Source of the DNA: Pleurodeles waltl
Lineage: Eukaryota; Chordata; Amphibia; Caudata; Salamandridae
Assembly (NCBI RefSeq): GCF_031143425.1
Contig: NC_090447.1
Location: 850,025,760 to 850,089,759, forward strand
DNA: 64,000 nt
Direction of reading: 5' to 3'
Part shown: piece after piece, positions 48,150-59,550 of the stretch
How the letters are laid out: each line of letters begins with the position of its first letter
Position numbering within the stretch: position 1 is the stretch's first letter
Made by a program: the position numbers and the translations under genes
Notes under the pieces: generated by a model
The model's database searches: none
What the model was told of the DNA's origin: nothing
What the model saw: only the letters and a program-made list of their open reading frames with translations

Positions 48150-48399
48150 CCACTTCCACTCATACCTCTCCAAACTCTGCGCACTCAAAACTTCACCTGT
48201 CCAACATGTTCATGTCTTCAAAACCGTTGTCTTCCTGTAGCCTCTCCCTCCCTCCCCTACATCTCTGAGCTATGTCTTAACCTGACCAATGTCCCATGAA
48301 ATAACTTCCAACCTGTTGAAACTACCCGCCACTAGAAAAAACTCATGAGCCTTTCTGTGCTTTCCCCATGCCTTAGACTGGAGCCTTCAAGTTTGACAA

Positions 48400-49000
48400 A
48401 ACCATCCTCTACTGTAGGAAATACAAACCCATGCCTAAAACGGACAAGGGCACTCCATCAGCTCTGAAAAACTGACTTTCATCAAACAGAATACCACTAT
48501 GTTCCACTACATACACCCTTTCATCTCTGGTAAAATCTCTTTGTGTCCTGTTTGCACTTCTTCCTGGCTCTGTTAATCGCCCCAGTCTTCCTGGTGCCCC
48601 TCCAACTCCCCCTCATAAAAAAACTGTCCTTACCAACGTTGTTCCTTCCAATTTGTTCTTAAACTGTTGCAGGTCCTGCTTGACACATTGCATTAGTGCT
48701 AAACCTTTTCATCTGCACCAAATCATTCTCATCAAAATGCAATACCACCACACCCAGGCAATTAACATTTCTCTGCAACTCCTCCTGCCTGGGCAACAAT
48801 TCCTTCCAGCGCATGCTGCCTTTTCCAAACTATTTCAATTGGACCCTCACATCATCAAAACCCAACTGTTTTCCAAACTTTCCAGAATCAGCCTGCTGTT
48901 CTGCCCATTTCACAATGGAATGCCCAGAAATCCAGGTCTCGGTGTGTTCCCACCTCAGCCCTGCAATGCAACCTATAACAGACAAAGAACGTACATTAAA
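48400..49000 (-). pseudogene. SGNH-hydrolase-like domain of the DIRS/Ngaro element
   Basis: The minus strand reads TWISGHSIVKWA (block I, Ser in GHS), then FGKGSMRWKELLP and VVVLHFDENDLVQMK (HxxxND block III). At about 48,430-48,460 it reads FRADGVPLSVLG, matching the usual DGVHLS..G block V with Pro in place of the catalytic His. A TAG sits before FGKGSM. Some Ngaro-type elements carry such a domain; its role is not known. The plus-strand open frame over the same bases is its shadow. Confidence 0.7.
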
Positions 49001-49029
49001 CAGCATCTTTTACCATACAAGGTCTGATC

Positions 49030-49800
49030 GCATATAGTGTTTGTAAAAGCCTGATTTCCACCTCCCCAAACTCTGAGTCTTATACCCTTGCCTCCCTCAC
49101 ATCTCTGCCTCAATTGCCATTACATAACTAAACAAATGAGTGGCATATTCTTTTTTCGGTAGGCCCAGCCTGTGCAAAGCCTTCCGCAACACTCCTAAGA
49201 CCTGTGATGGCACCACTCCTCTGACTCATGACAAAAAACTGCACCCACCTGTGCTTCACCCCAGGGGTAGAGTTGCCACCACTGCGCCGGTCACACTGAC
49301 CTGTCTGGGTAGCTCTTGAGACTCACACATTTCCCTTTTTCCTTCTGATCTGTCTTCGATATCTGCACCTTTAGTTCCTCTTGCAACACACCGCACATCC
49401 CCCCTTCCTACACCTTCATTCTTCCTAGTTCCAATCACTTCCCCGTTTGAAAGGCCCCAAAAAAACAGCTATACTGTCAAAACTGAAAACAGTTTGCATT
49501 CTTGCATTCCATTACAGATCTGTTGAAGCACTCTAATCAATTGCTTCAGTAACTTCACTGTCACTCCTCGCCTCAACTATTCCTGCAGACCTTGCTCCCT
49601 ACTTCAACTTTCCAACAGCCTCTTCCCTAACACACCTGCTGGTGGTTCATGACCCCAGTACAGTTTCCAGAAAAAGGCCACACCACCCTGCTTAACCGCA
49701 ATCGTCACAGAGGACAAACCTTTTGCAATCAAAATCATAATAAACTTCACCACATCTGCTCTGCACTATTCCTCTCCCTCCTCCATTCTCCTCCTCTGAG
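49030..49800 (-). pseudogene. Tyrosine recombinase of the DIRS/Ngaro element
   Basis: Fragments on the minus strand: LIAKGLSSVTIAVKQGGVAFF near the N-terminal core domain, then FRSVLRKALHRLGLPKKEYATH, SLGRWKS and FYKHYMR. These match the C-terminal catalytic core. The HSFR box reads HLFS, so the second catalytic Arg is lost, while the Tyr in YMR remains. This enzyme integrates circular cDNA in this class. The frames are broken. Confidence 0.72.
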
Positions 49801-49849
49801 TGCCCGTCTCTGAACTCATTCAAGGCCTAACTGTATGCACGCCACTTGG

Positions 49850-51880
49850 ACTTAGACAAGGAACCCTTGACCAACTGCATCAACCTCTCTCTTCGACAGT
49901 CCACAGATACTCTGGCATTGGTGTATTCTCTGCATTCACCCAAGGCACAAGTCCATGGAATCTCTCCCACTGGGAACAAGAGAGAGCATCAGCAATGCTG
50001 TTATCTGCCCCGGGATTGTGCTGTGCCTTAAATACAACATTCAAGCACAAACATTACAGCACAAAAACTATCAGCAACTTCAATACATGTAAATCTCCGG
50101 CAGGCTGCCTGTAAACTGCCTATACCACGTGGAAAAGCATTTTTTTGGGGAAAGATTTTGTCCCCCATAAGCAAAGTACAACCACCAAAAGAAAGAATTC
50201 CAAAAATGCAATGCTGCAACCTCCATTCTTCCAATGATCATGTCATTCTTCCGCATACCAATGCCCTTCCCAGAAAAGCCCAAAACCGGAGTCACCACCA
50301 GCATCTGAAAACAACTCCATTGACCACTCGGCTTGTTCTCCCATCCCTTCCACAAAACACCATTGAAATCCTACAAAAAGGTTTGCCAAACTCTCAAGCT
50401 TTCCTTCACTCCTGCCTTCAAACTAATTCTATGATGCAGGAGCAAAGCCCCTGACAGCGCTAAACTCAGTCTTCTACACAAGGTCCACCCTGCCTTGACC
50501 ACTCTGCAAGCAACATTGAGGTGACCTAACAGCAGCTGAATGTTGCATACTTTTCCTTTTTCTTTGCTTAGCATTTCACTCAACAAACCCAACAACTTCA
50601 CCTTCTTATCCTCAGCCAATCTCATGCCCATTCTCACTGAACCAAACTCCATGCTCTAAAAAAGTCAGCACCTCCACTGGTCCACATGTCTTTTACAGTG
50701 CTATAGGCACCCCTATGTCTTGCAACAATTTCTGAAATCTGGGCAACAATTTTTCACACTCCCAAAAATGTGTGTGCTCCCACTAAAAAAAAATAATTCA
50801 AATAATGCATCATTGGTTTGCGCCCGAGACCACTTGAAACAACTCCTGCACTATTGTACTGAAAGTCTCAAACAAAACAGCCCATTGGCAGCACTTTATC
50901 CACAAATATAAAACCTGCAAACTAGATCCCCAACAATTCAAAATCCTCAGGATGGACTGGCAGGAGCCTGAAAAAAGATTTGATGTCACTTTTCACCATC
51001 ATTGCACACAGTTCCGCCCTCCTTAGCAACTCAGTTCCCAAGTCCACTGAAGCATAATGCACCCTGCTCTTTTCTTCAGGAATACATTTATTGGTTGACT
51101 GCCCTTTTGGCCATGGAAGATGATGGATATTCCTAAACTCTTCTGGCTCATTTTTCGGTACCACCCCAAAGGGAGATTCTGGCCCTCTTTACAACCCTGG
51201 CGGTCTTTGACCGCCAGGGCTGTTTCGTCAGATTTCACCACCAACAGGCTGGCAGTGAAATCCAGAGTATTGCGACTGCGGTGGAAGCGCTGCGGTCCCA
51301 CCGCTGGGACCGGCGGTTTTCCGCCACTTTTGTCCTGGCGGGAGTAATTCTCCAAGGCAGCGCTGATTGCAGCGCTGCCCAGTGGATTACGAGTCCCCCT
51401 CCCGCCAGCCTTTCCATGGTGGTTTGAACCGCCATGAAAAGGCTGGCGGAAAGGGGAGTAATGGGGCTGCTGAACTGCCCATGCCACTGGCATGCGCAGT
51501 GCAGGGGCCCCCTGCCACGGCCCCGTGCAGCTTTTCACTGTATGCTGTGCAGACAGTGAAAAGCGCGACGGGTGCAACTGCACCCGTCGCACAGCCGCAA
51601 CACCGCCGGCTCCGTTTGGAGCCGGCTCCTGTGTTGCGGCCGTGATCCCCGCTGGGCCAGCGGGCAGAAACCAGGTTTCCACCCTCCGGCCCAGTGGGGA
51701 TCTCCTAATGGCCGCGGCGGGAGTGCGGCTGCATTGGCGGCCGCCCGGCCGTCCAACCTTGGCGGGCGGCAAGGTTGTAATGACCCCCATAGTCAATTGT
51801 GGTATTGGCCAATCAGAAAAAGGGCCGGCCATCCCGCCTCTGCCAACTTCTTTCATCGACTTGAGCCATACTAGCTCCTC
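49850..51880 (-). pseudogene. DIRS-type reverse transcriptase and RNase H, split by a MITE
   Basis: The order on the minus strand starts with GRGGMAGPFSDWPIPQL (about 51,850-51,800), then the MITE. SPFGVVPKNEPEEFRNIHHL, VKSDIKSFFRLLPVHPEDFE and FETFSTIVQE follow, and then degraded YxDD-region sequence. NIQLLLGHLNVACRVVKAGW marks the end of the polymerase. RNase H and its tail end in FKAQHNPGADNSIADALS near 49,990-50,040. The frame changes several times. Confidence 0.82.
51181..51788. mobile_element. GC-rich Harbinger MITE in DIRS reverse transcriptase
   Basis: The left end is GGCCCTCTTTACAACCC; the right end is GGTTGTAATGACCCCC. Subterminal GGCGGTC..GACCGCC inverted pairs are present. It sits between PIPQL and SPFGVV of the reverse transcriptase, which flank it in register. 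No clear 3-bp duplication remains. Confidence 0.85.
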
Positions 51881-52147
51881 TTGCCCCTAGATGGAATGCA
51901 AATTCTCAGCCCAGCGATGCTCTCTTGGATCCTCTTAGCCTAACTTAAAACCGTGTTCAAAACCTTCCACCAATTGCTTCTCTTTGTCTGCCAACACAAA
52001 GCATTTAATCCAATATCTCAAGCATTGAAGCACAACTGGCATACTAGCATTTTTTTATATTGCACTGTCCTCCTCTCCCTCTGTCAATGTTGGTTTGCCG
52101 CTGGTCGCTTGTGCACCCACTGCTACCCCTTTCTGTGGTCCACACTG

Positions 52148-53458
52148 CTACACAGCATGTTTGCCTTTGCATTTGTGTCGAAAAAGACAGTATTCTCTAT
52201 TGCACTTTCCTTTGTTGAAGGCCCAACATGCCCCTGTGGATGACGCCTGCCCCCTTCCACTTGATCCCACCCCGCTTTGGATGGGGCGGTCACGAAAGGG
52301 TTTGTAGATCACTGGCCACCCACTTGCTGTGAAAGTTGTAGGGGCTAGCAGTGTGGGCTTCACAGTTTGCAAAGACAGCTCATTTTCAAACTACCCCACA
52401 CTCCATCTGCATTGTACGCTACCCTAGCTCTAAATTTTTCATCGTACCTCACCGATGCCCAGCCCCCAAAGGTGATCTGAGCCTTACGCACCACATCCAG
52501 GTATTTGATCAGTGCCACACATTGTTCTGGAAACTTTTCACAGCATACATTTGCATATGTCAAAAAGGCAGCTGACCTCTTTTCAGTGTTAACAGGAACC
52601 TTAGGGTGCCTGGACAACTCATATTCTACTTTGGACTCTTCTTAGGGGGTAATTCTGACCCTGGCGGTAAAATCCGCCAGGGCCAACGCCCGCGGGAGCA
52701 CCGCCAACAGGCTGGCGGTGCTCCCATGGGCATTCTGACCGCGGCGGTACAGCCGCGGTCAGAAACGGAAAACCGGCGGTGTACCGCCGGTTTCCCGCTG
52801 CCCTGGGGAATCCTACATGGCGGCGCAGCTTGCTGCGCCGCCATGGGGATTCCGACCCCCATACCGCCATCCTGTTCCTGGCGGTTTTGGCCGCCAGGAA
52901 CAGAATGGCGGTATGGGGTGTCGTGGGGCCCCCGTAACAGGGCCCCACAAAGATTTTCAGTGTCTGCCATGCAGACACTGAAAATCGCGACGGGTGCAAC
53001 TGCACCCGTCGCACCCCTTCCACTCCACCGGCTCCATTCGGAGCCGGCATCCTCATGGAAGGGTGTTTCCCGCTGGGCTGGCGGGCGGCCTTCTGGCGGT
53101 CGCCCGCCAGCCCAGCGGGAAACCCAGAATACCCGCGGCGGTCTTTTGACCGCGCAGCGGTATTCTGGCGGTTCCAGCCAGGCCGGCGGCTTCTGCCAAC
53201 GGCCGGGGTCAGAATGACCCCCTTAGTCCCTTGCTTTTTATAGAGTGGTTTAGGCATCTCCATGTACTCATCTTTCCGAATTCTTTCTTTAGTGGTCATG
53301 GTCAGATGAGCCCCAAGTAACATCGTAATTCCCATATAAATACATTTTTTATGCCTAATTTCGTTACTTTTTGCTATCAAGCGCAGGCACTGTTGGCCAT
53401 TCCTTTCATCTGATGCCCTGCCTAACAAGCAAGGTAAGCCAGCTGGCGCTGCTTTCAA
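52148..53458 (-). pseudogene. DIRS/Ngaro gag, split by a MITE
   Basis: The minus strand reads GITMLLGAHLTMTTKERIRK (upstream of the MITE), then SAAFLTYANVCCEKFPEQCV, ITFGGWASVRYDEKFR, and a Cys/His finger at about 52,210-52,170 (CWAFNKGKCNREYCLFRHKC). These are the conserved gag blocks and zinc finger of this class. Apart from the MITE the C-terminal half is nearly open. Confidence 0.78.
52645..53222. mobile_element. 578-bp GC-rich Harbinger MITE in gag
   Basis: The ends are GGGGGTAATTCTGACCC and GGGGTCAGAATGACCCCC. They are flanked by TTA at 52,642-52,644 and 53,223-53,225. The interior has long complementary GC-rich pairs, for example GCGACGGGTGCAAC / GTTGCACCCGTCGC near 52,990-53,015. Confidence 0.95.
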
Positions 53459-53950
53459 TTTTGACTTTCATCTGCCAGCCCTAAATATGTTGTGGGGCTG
53501 CCAAACCCTGCCCTCTCTGTTACCCCACCTTTTGCTGCTATAGACGCCTCCTGGCGGAGTCTCCCAGCACTGGAGGGCTGGCTGGCTGGCCCACCATGGG
53601 CTCCACACTCACCTGCTGCTCTGTGGCTTAGTTGACCTTTTAGTGGCGACTGGCAAGCCGGCCATAATGATCGCCGCCAAACCTCCAGCAGAGCACCGCT
53701 GTGGTTGCTTGGGGACTCACGCCTGGTCGAAAGGGCCTAGATGACCCTCTTGCTCTGTGTTCTCATAACGGGACTGTAAAAATGCACAACCAACTTGGAA
53801 AAAACTACCTATCTGCCTCACCGACATGCCACTCCTAAGTGATCTTCCTATCATACCCTGACTGCCTACACCACTCTCCCAGACACACACCCTTGCTACC
53901 TTAACCAATCCCTGTCTCCCTGCCTAACGGACTGCACCACCTGCCTGAAA

Positions 53951-56060
53951 AACCAAGGGGTGCATGCTTGCTCCTACCACCCCAAGCCCTAAGTAGGAAG
54001 ATAAAGCGACAGGAAATGTAAGTTGATGGAAGAAAGAGACATGAGTTGGAATCAGCACTAGACAATCTTGGAATTTCGCACCCCTGGCATTTAGCAGCAG
54101 GGGTGGCAGGCTCCTAAGAAAAACATTGTTCGCTTTTGCTTTTATTTCTTACAAAGAAAACGCTCGATGTGAGGGTTTATGAAAGGGTGAAAAAGGTCAT
54201 GTAAGGATGAAGGCTCTGCTCTGTTTCGATGTTGCAAAGAACTGTATAAGACTAATATTAAAACAAAGGTGAATGGTAAACCGCACCCTAAGAAAGAAAA
54301 AGGGTTGGCATGATTTTTTATTGTGATATTACCATTAACAACTTTAATTAACAAAATCATGAAAGCGTGATGTTCAGTATAACTGATCTTGCTATCTATG
54401 GTGGCAGGGTGGTGTCTGAATAATATGTAAGGCTATAATTTCTGGGGTTCTCAATTCCTGAAAGATATATTCTAAAACAGGTATAGAGACAAACATTGGG
54501 ATTATAAAATTTGTACTGTCTACTCTCAACCAGATTTTTAAATGTGCTGGTTTCTGCAGCAAGCGCCACAAAGACAAAAATGCCTCTGAGCTTTGTTTTT
54601 GTGCAGGAAGGTGTCATTTTCTGCACAAAAACAACCTTGCCTGTAACAAAGGCCCCCTTGCACCATTACTCAAGGGTGTGTGCTTTGGGGCTTGGCAGCC
54701 CCATGTGTGCCATCATAAGGAGAGAGCAGGAATGCACCATATCTTAGTAATTATGGTGCATTCCTTCTCTCGACATTTGATGCAAAGCAGCAAGTTGTCT
54801 TGCTGTGCTGCACCACATTGTATTGCCCCAACTCTTGACATATGTGGCCCCATGTCTTTAGACTAGTTTAGAGCAGTTCACAGCGTTCCTTGCTCTTTTC
54901 TGCCATGGAGCATTGCAGAGGTATGCAAAAGAGGCACCATACAGAGAATGAATAGGAGGAGATGACGATCCTTTCTAGAGGCAATATACAGGCTTTAAAC
55001 TAGGAAGCTGTGAATACTGCATTGAATGAACCTTCTTTTAAGAAACAGACACTGGACAGCTCTGTTGAGGATGAGCAGGATACAATTTCTAGAGGAAAAT
55101 ATGTGTATGGAGCACATTTTCAACAAAAATTGACCCACATAAGAGGTGTGTTGGATTTTGAGCCTCTGGGACAGTCAGCGGAGGAAGGATTTTTTTTCCC
55201 AGTATTAATAACAATCCGGGGATCACCTTCCATTCCATGAAATCCTAAAAAGCATTATGCTTATGGAGTGGGGGGATATTAATAAGTCATCTGTTCCATG
55301 ATTTCTAAATAAATGCTATCCATTAGAAAAGTTTCACTATACCCTTATACAAAACTCTAAAGTGAATTCCATTCTTTCCAACACGGTTTTCTCTTTCTCT
55401 CTGGCGTCCTTCCTGTTGGACCCTTGAGATAAGAAGGAGGAAAGTGATGTGAAACGCTCTTATGCAGCTTCAAATTTTGCAATCAGGACGACTTCTTCTG
55501 CTGTTTATGTGGCTCAAACTCTCCTTTAAAAATTTCCAGGCTTTATTTGATAGGTCTACAAGAGAAAGGGGAATTTATACAACTCTGGGGAACGTGGAAC
55601 TATTGTCAGAGTTCCTCGTTGATACCACTTTCAACTCCTTGTGGTCAGTGACATCAGGTCTGGGAGCAGCGGTGGCAGCCAGAAGGCTCCGATACATTAA
55701 ACTGTGGAAATAGGATCCCTGTTCAAGAACTTTCATTTATAAAATTACTTTTATGGAGTCAAATACTTTTTTGTACAGAGCTAGGTGAGCTTATCAAGAA
55801 ATCTTCAGAGGAGAAAAAAATCTTGCACTACTTTAAACCTTTCTCACCCAAAAAATCCTTTTTTTCCAAACAAGTTGGCTCGAGCTGCACAGAAGGCTTC
55901 AAGTCCCTTTCAGGGACGAGCCCATGGTTGGGGCTGCACAAGGGACAAATCCCAACTACAGCTTCCTCAGTCACAAAATCAGTCATCGTGATTGTGATTC
56001 TGTATCACTGGAAGCAAGACTTCTCAAGTGAGACTGTCAGAGAAAAGTGAATTCTGTGTA
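53951..56060. other. No gene recognised
   Basis: Short frames without domains. The stretch at about 54,650-54,860 (CACCATATCTTAGTAATTATGGTGCATT with TTGATGCAAAGCAGC) looks like repeat with short inverted pairs. Nothing else is distinct. Confidence 0.35.
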
Positions 56061-56446
56061 TAGTAAAAGAAAGGTATTTTATAGATCTTAAAGAAAAAAC
56101 AAACTCTTGGTTCCAAGAGACCCCCGATACCAAAGGATCCAGTGAAGAAGCCCTATGAATTGTGAATAGTGATTCTTCTTAAGTGGTGAAGATTTTACTA
56201 CAGAGTATAGAGTACTTAAAGTTACTTGCCACAGCCGGACCATGTCTGTCTCTGGTATAGCCTTCCTCCAGATTGAAGATGGCATGGGCATAGTTTATCT
56301 TTAACCTCAAGAGATCCCAATACCAGGTTACAACTTCATTTTTAAAATTTCAGTACTCTCCAGCCTACTCCGATGTCCTCTCTACCTCCTCAGTCCAAAC
56401 TTGTGTTGCCCACCATGAGTGCAGTTGATAGTATTTAAATCTCAAA

Positions 56447-57467
56447 GGGGGTCATTACGACCTCGGTGGTCTTTTTCCAAGACCGCCGAGGGACCGCCGT
56501 CCGGAAGACCGCCTGTGCAGGTGGTTTGCCTCTCGGCGTATTATGACTGTTGGCTGCTCTCCATCGTTATTCCGACGGAGAGCCGCCAACACCCTTACTT
56601 GCGGGCGGCGGGGAAGTGGAGGTTGCTCCACCTCCACGCCAACAGAACACCGCCCAGCGAATCACGTCCTGTGATTCGCCTTGGCGTTGTTCTGTTGGCG
56701 TGGCGGTGTCGGCGGAGCTGCCCCCATGGCTCCCGTCCCCTCCCGAGGATCGACGGAACAGGTAAGTCGTTCGTCCGTTAGGGGAGGGGGGTGGGGGGTG
56801 TTGTGTGTTGTGTGTTGTGTGCGTGCATGGGGGTGTGCGTGTGTGTATGTAGAGGGGGTATGTGAGTGCGTGTATGCTTGCGGGGGTGTTGTGTGTATGG
56901 GAATGAGTGCGTGTATGGCTGTGGGTATGTCTCTATGGATGTGTGCGTGTATGTTTGAATGTGGGTGTGCATGCCTGACTGTGTGTGTGGCTGTGGGCAT
57001 GTATGTCGGGGTGTGTGCGTGTGTGTGTTGGTGGTGCCTGCATGCGTGTCGGGTGTGTGTGAGTAATGTTATGTTGGGGGTCGGGGTGGGGAGGGGGGCC
57101 CTGCCACCTTTGGGGGGTGTAGGGGAGGGAGTCGGGGTGGTGGTGGGGGAGACCCCTATCAGTGCAGGGAAGGAATTCCCTGGCACTGATAGTGCTTACC
57201 GCCATGGATTTCATGGCGGTTCAAACCGCTGGAAATCCACGGCGGTAAGCTGGGTCCAAATACCGCCGGCGGTATACTGACGGCCGCAGGGCTGGAGACC
57301 CAGGTCTCCAGCCCAGCGGTCGTTTCCACCCTGGCGGGAGGGACGGAGGACGGGCGGATGACCATGGCGGTAACCGCCATGGTCATAATTCACCAAGGTA
57401 AGATCGCCAGCCTGTTGGCGGTCTTACCGCCGGTTCTCCGCCATCCCCCAGGGTTGTAATGACCCCC
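56447..57467. mobile_element. 1,021-bp GC-rich Harbinger MITE in L1 ORF2
   Basis: The ends are GGGGGTCATTACGACC and GGTTGTAATGACCCCC. AAA flanks both sides (56,444-56,446 and 57,468-57,470). The centre holds a GT-rich tract (56,790-57,075), and the arms hold complementary GGCGGTxACCGCC-type pairs. Confidence 0.93.
56790..57075. repeat. GT-rich low-complexity tract in the MITE
   Basis: Irregular TGTGTG/GTGCGTG runs on the plus strand. The His/Thr-rich reading of the other strand is an artefact of the repeat. Confidence 0.9.
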
Positions 57468-57929
57468 AAAATGTTGCCTCCGGTGAGTAATGCCATCTTC
57501 GCCCATCCCATTAATCCTTCCCCATCTAACAAGTCTCTCCAGTAAGTACAACCTACCTGTTTCAGAGGCAGATACAATGCATTACTTAGATGTACAGGGG
57601 GAATCCCAGATTGGAGCAAATGTTGCATAATATGGAAGATTGAGGATTCTCTAACACTCTTCCAGATTTTTAATGCTGCCACAAGTACTTTCAACTTGAC
57701 TCTCTTGAAGTACTTAGCATCCCCAAATTTATATAAAAGGTGAAGACCACCTATACCTTCTAACATCGCAGCATAAAGTCTGCCAGTTGGTGTATTGTCT
57801 GGCTCAATTGCTAACAAGCAACATTTTTTAAGCTGTAGAGCATGGCAATAAATCTGTAAATTGGGCAGCTCCAGCCCTCCCTCCATCAGCTTTCTCCTAA
57901 GTGGAATCAGGAAAACCAAGAAACAGAGA

Positions 57930-58330
57930 AGGGCCTAAAGGATAAAATCATGAGAAAGGAGATGAAATTACAATCGATAAATGATCCGTCTAAATTGGGC
58001 GTGCTCCGCCTTGAACTAGAGGAGGCACAACCTGCATATGAAGGTTTGCATAGCAAAGAGAGTACAAGATGAATGGAAAACTAGCAAGCTATTGAACTTT
58101 GTGTACGGTGTGCATTGCAGCTCCCTTTTGGCATTGAAGACAAAAACGGATAGAACCAGAAACGCTATCAGCTCACTAGTTGATGCAGATACCGAAAAGA
58201 TTGAAGGAGACATTTTAAAGTACTTGAGCAGGGTATATAGAGAAGATGTGCATCCAGCTACTGAGAGAATTAAGAATTGGCTAATGGACAACGACCGCCC
58301 ACTTGACTGGAGACGCACCCCGTATCAAGG
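57930..58330 (+). pseudogene. L1 ORF2 linker fragment, opposite orientation
   Basis: Plus-strand frames read LRLELEEAQPAYEGLHSKES, then DADTEKIEGDILKYLSRVY and IKNWLMDNDRPLDW. This resembles the stretch between endonuclease and reverse transcriptase of L1 ORF2, with a frame change near 58,060. It lies head-on to the fragment ending at 57,919. Twin-priming inversion or two insertions could explain the arrangement. Confidence 0.5.
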
Positions 58331-59550
58331 TGGCTGTGACCCCCCCCTCCCTGGCATCAGATTAGTGAGGAGGTGTCCGTCATCAGCCTCTCAGGAGCGT
58401 GGACAGCGCGCTCTAACTAGAGCCACCGAGGCAAAGGAGAGCTCCATAACATGCCCCTGGGGGACCGACAGGCCCCTCCTGGTGGAAGTCTTCACCGTAA
58501 CAGCCGGAGCCTCATGAGGAGGACGTCCCTGGTTGGAATTAACCAGTGCCCATCTCCTGGAGGAGCTGAGGATGAGGGAAACCTATCTGATGCCGGACCG
58601 CACCTGAGACCCAGAGAAGTGGCCGGAACCAAAAACAAAGGTTTACCCAGCAACCAAGAGACATGGCCAGAATCAGCATTGGCTAGCTTGGAACTGGAAG
58701 AGGAAGGAGCTGTGAAACTCAAGGATGGAGACTCGGGTAGAGGACTCGCTGCTCTGGAGATGGAGCCGGCAGGTGCCGCCCCACCCCCTGTGGATGTAGC
58801 CACGCCACAGGGACGCAGGTGGCTGTTGTGCCCTCCTTATCTTCCTCTCCTTAGTGGGGGAACACCGGGGTCACCTGGCCCACGAGAGCAGAGTGCGGGG
58901 ACCGAGGCAGGTCTCCTGTTGGCCCCGTGGTTGGGCTCGCCCCCCTCGTGGTAATGCCCTGGTTTTAGAGACCCGTTCCCCGTTAGCATTAGACTACCCA
59001 ATCTCCGCTAATAGGAACACAGGAGCACTATGTTATTTACCATACCATGTCGATTTTGATGCTTTAAACACCTGCATGATATTTCCTGAAAATTCATAAT
59101 CGGCACTATTTATCGCACCTGGTAAATAACATATCCTGGGGTATTGTTATTTGTGAGCTGCAATAAATAGCTTCTTGTTTCCCACCCGACTAATAATGAG
59201 GTCCCAAAATTTTGTCTGCCTTTGCCCCCAGTTGGCTCATTGGCATTAGCTCTGCCAGAATGTCCCCTAAATGAGGTGTGGAAACTGCACCCAGGGAAGA
59301 AACAATGACACAAGCCTTTTCACAGGAAGACCTGGGTGTGAAGTATGTGACAGATATCAGCTTGGAAAACAACTGCAGAGGGACCAGGAACTTCAGTAAC
59401 TTGAAAGGGACCAGCATGAGGCCTGACCATTCATAGGTAATTGTAAAAGGAGACCTGGGGAAGTAGAATCTTTTGTTCCATAGGCACTTTAATGCGAGTT
59501 TGACACTAGCCCAGGGAGAGAAGGAGCTGGTCCCAACCCCAGTTTGGTGC
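58331..59550. other. GC-rich stretch without a recognised gene
   Basis: An open frame of 167 codons (58,451-58,954, plus) is Gly/Pro/Glu-rich without a domain; other frames are also open. It may be a retrotransposon 5' untranslated region. Support for a gene is weak. Confidence 0.3.

Larger units (their letters stand above)
48150..53950 (-). mobile_element. Tyrosine-recombinase retrotransposon (DIRS/Ngaro type), degenerate
   Basis: Minus-strand order is gag (53,458-52,148), reverse transcriptase and RNase H (about 51,880-49,850), tyrosine recombinase (about 49,800-49,030) and an SGNH-hydrolase-like domain (about 49,000-48,400). Two MITEs interrupt it. Both ends are approximate, since I could not identify the split repeats that mark termini in this class. 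Stops and shifts throughout show it is dead. Confidence 0.8.
56061..57919 (-). pseudogene. L1 ORF2 C-terminal fragment split by a MITE
   Basis: From 57,919 the minus strand reads RRKLMEGGLELPNLQIYCHA, then CCLLAIEPDN and LKIWKSVRESS, the block downstream of L1 reverse transcriptase. It runs open to TGGNIL at the MITE edge. On the other side (from 56,446) RFKYYQLHSWW continues in the same frame when the MITE and one AAA copy are removed. Further left the fragment decays and reaches FSLRSIKY near 56,070. Confidence 0.75.

Noticed and set aside
48653..49037. Plus-strand frames of 113-124 codons
   Set aside because: They are shadows of the minus-strand SGNH-like domain.
51023..51856. 277-codon minus-strand frame
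   Set aside because: It is a chance fusion through the MITE at 51,181-51,788; only its two ends are reverse transcriptase.
52619..53458. 279-codon minus-strand frame
   Set aside because: Most of it reads through the MITE at 52,645-53,222; only the N-terminal part is gag.
56681..57280. 199-codon Cys/Val/Gly-rich plus-strand frame
   Set aside because: It is translation of the GT-rich tract inside a MITE.
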